Positions 62,652 to 64,000 of a stretch of DNA of 64,000 nt are shown here, in pieces. The notes under the pieces are model-generated. The model worked only from the letters and a program-made list of their open reading frames with translations, was not told where the DNA came from and did no database searches. The translations under genes and the position numbers were made by a program. Location of the stretch: assembly GCA_963734685.1 (NCBI GenBank), contig CAVTIC010000006.1, positions 310,001 to 374,000 of the forward strand, written 5' to 3'. Source of the stretch: JAOUEA01 sp963734685. Lineage in GTDB: Bacteria > Actinomycetota > UBA4738 > HRBIN12. Every line of letters starts with the position of its first letter. The first letter of the stretch is position 1.

Positions 62652-63109
62652 GTGGCGAGCTCCGGGCTCCCTACGCCGAGTCGACCGAGCAGACGAGCCG
62701 GTACGGTCCGATGTTCTGGATCTGCCTCGCGATCGGCGGCGGCTGCATCGGCTTCGGGCTAGTCAGCCTGTTCGCGAAGGCCGCCGCGACCGACCCGGAG
62801 AACTTCGCGGTGTTCTTCGTGGGGCTGGCGATGGTCCACGATCTGCTGCTCGCGCCGGCCGTGATCGTTGCGGCGTGGCTGCTCCGGTCGGTCGCGCCGC
62901 GCCCGATCCGCGGTGTGCTGTTCGGCGCCCTCGCCGTGAGCGCGATCGTGGCGGGATTCTCGTTGCCATTCGTCGCCGGGTGGGGCACGCAGCCCGACAA
63001 CCCGAGCTTCCTGCCACGCCCTTACGGTCTCGGCCTGCTCGTGGTGCTGGCGTGGGTGTGGGTCGTCGCGCTGACGGTCGCGATCGTCCGCCGAGGCGAC
63101 GGTCCATGA
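62648..63109 (+). CDS. Small membrane protein of the oxidoreductase operon
   Basis: The 153-residue product from GTG 62648 has four predicted helices (MFWICLAIGGGCIGFGLVSL, LAMVHDLLLAPAVIVAAWL, VLFGALAVSAIVAGFSLPF, GLLVVLAWVWVVALTVAIV). It overlaps the genes on both sides by 4 bp. No family is recognised beyond the operon context; it may be a subunit or anchor of the oxidoreductase. Confidence 0.7.
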   Translation: MSGELRAPYAESTEQTSRYGPMFWICLAIGGGCIGFGLVSLFAKAAATDPENFAVFFVGLAMVHDLLLAPAVIVAAWLLRSVAPRPIRGVLFGALAVSAIVAGFSLPFVAGWGTQPDNPSFLPRPYGLGLLVVLAWVWVVALTVAIVRRGDGP

Positions 63110-64000
63110 GCCACTCCGTGCTCGATCGGAGCGCTCCGCCGTCGGGGTCTGCGCGGGAGCGCGTCTCAGGGTGCGACCGTGCGACGGCGATCGCGCTGGG
63201 GATCGGCGTGGCCCTGATCGCAACGACCCATGCCTGGGGGCGATGGCTGCAGTGGCGCGGCTATCGCATGGCTGTGAACGCACCTCCCCTCACCGGCAAC
63301 GTCGATCCGCGAGGGTCGTGGTGGTCGCTCCCGGCACTGACGGTCGCGGCAGGCGTTGTCATCTGCGCCGACCGCCTCGCGCGCACCCTCACCTGGCGCC
63401 GCCTGCTCTGGGCGTCGTTCGCGGGTGCGCTGGCCTGGTCGTTCGCGCTGGCGCTGTGGGACGGCACGGCGGGGCTGACACGTTCTCCGTCCGCCCCGGC
63501 CGACTACCTGGCTGTGCTCCCGCGCGTCGGTGACGTCGGAGCGTTCCTGCGCGCGCTCGTGGAGGCGCCCGGCCAGTTCCCGACCCACGTGCGAGCCCAC
63601 CCTCCCGGCATGGTGCTGCTGCTGCTCGGTGCACGTGGCGTCGGCCTGGCCACGCCGGAGTGGCTCGCGGTGGTGGAACACGTCGCCGGCGCCTCGTCGG
63701 TGCCAGCCGTCATGCTCGGGGCCCGGGGCGCCGCCGGGGAACGCGTCGCCCGGGCGGCGGCCCCGTTCCTCGTGTGCTCCCCGATCGCGATCGCATGGTC
63801 GTCGGGCGACGCCGTCTTCCTCGGGGTCGGGGCGTGGGCGGCGAGCCTGACGGTGCTGGCGATCGTGCGGCGGTCCGACGTGCTCGGTCTGGCGTCGGGT
63901 GCGGTTTGGGCGGTGGGGATCTTCCTTTCGTACGGCATGGTGCTGCTCGCGTCATTGCCGGCAGCGGTAGCCGTCGACCGCCGGTCGGTGCGACCGCTGA
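63106..64000 (+). CDS. Multi-pass membrane protein, 3' end outside the window
   Basis: The frame opens at ATG 63106, overlapping the previous stop by 4 bp, and stays open to the last base, so at least 298 residues are present. It has many hydrophobic helices (ATAIALGIGVALIATTHAWG, LPALTVAAGVVICADRLA, LLWASFAGALAWSFALALWD) and loops with FPTHVRAHPPGMVLLLLGA, a pattern seen in membrane glycosyltransferases of the GT-C type. With the GT2 and DUF2064 genes upstream it probably belongs to a glycan pathway. Confidence 0.6.
   Translation, partial: MSHSVLDRSAPPSGSARERVSGCDRATAIALGIGVALIATTHAWGRWLQWRGYRMAVNAPPLTGNVDPRGSWWSLPALTVAAGVVICADRLARTLTWRRLLWASFAGALAWSFALALWDGTAGLTRSPSAPADYLAVLPRVGDVGAFLRALVEAPGQFPTHVRAHPPGMVLLLLGARGVGLATPEWLAVVEHVAGASSVPAVMLGARGAAGERVARAAAPFLVCSPIAIAWSSGDAVFLGVGAWAASLTVLAIVRRSDVLGLASGAVWAVGIFLSYGMVLLASLPAAVAVDRRSVRPL

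Overview
The window is GC-rich, tightly packed DNA that reads as a deep-branching member of the Actinomycetota, probably from an environmental genome. The gene order valS-folC-ndk-mreBCD-mrdA-rodA-rne-rplU-rpmA-obg-nadD-rsfS, an AfsR-type regulator with a BTAD domain, and many genes with a TAnnnT box only 7-8 nt before the start codon (leaderless mRNA pattern) all point that way. A genus cannot be named from the sequence alone.

Layout. 1-2.85 kb: end of a corrinoid-dependent methyl-transfer operon (RACo-type reactivator, DUF1638, MttB-like methyltransferase), facing a B12-binding MerR regulator of the CarH photoreceptor type with its own promoter and a perfect palindrome. 3.9-9.0 kb: small membrane protein, tag, aminotransferase, ornithine-cyclodeaminase-like enzyme, small-molecule kinase, HisN-like phosphatase. 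9.1-14.5 kb: tig-clpP-clpX, then HdeD-like, META-domain and SHOCT proteins. 15.0-21.0 kb: valS (archaeal-type signature), folC, ndk, serine hydrolase. 21.1-25.9 kb, minus strand: fabD-fabH-fabG-acpP-fabF and a DinB-like gene. 26.0-31.6 kb: mreBCD-mrdA-rodA elongation machinery. 31.6-40.6 kb: receiver-kinase hybrid, rne with a long leader, rplU, rpmA, obg, nadD, a LytR_C protein, rsfS (frameshifted) and tRNA-Ala(GGC).

40.6-52.2 kb is accessory DNA. The 3' end of tRNA-Ala is repeated perfectly (46 bp) at 48582-48627 and partially at 52184-52199, the usual signature of tRNA-targeted integration, although no integrase is recognisable. Between the first two repeats lie a TolB-like lipoprotein and one giant gene, about 5.7 kb, joining a class III cyclase, an OmpR/BTAD DNA-binding module, a pseudokinase, an nSTAND1 NTPase, a membrane segment and about 13 WD40-like blades. 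It is broken by about 14 single-base frameshifts. The second segment carries a beta-propeller remnant, an ECF sigma factor, a membrane protein probably acting as its anti-sigma factor, a frameshifted lipoprotein and two copies of a short repeat encoding a sulfatase-like protein tail.

52.2-57.4 kb: DivIVA-like, AhpD-like, ArsR and SRPBCC stress or detoxification genes, several frameshifted. 57.5-64 kb: an intact two-component system divergent from an overlapping operon of glycosyltransferase, DUF2064 protein, methyltransferase, molybdopterin oxidoreductase and two membrane proteins, the last cut by the window end. Frameshifts are almost confined to 40.4-57 kb, which suggests either recent decay of accessory DNA or a locally poor assembly.
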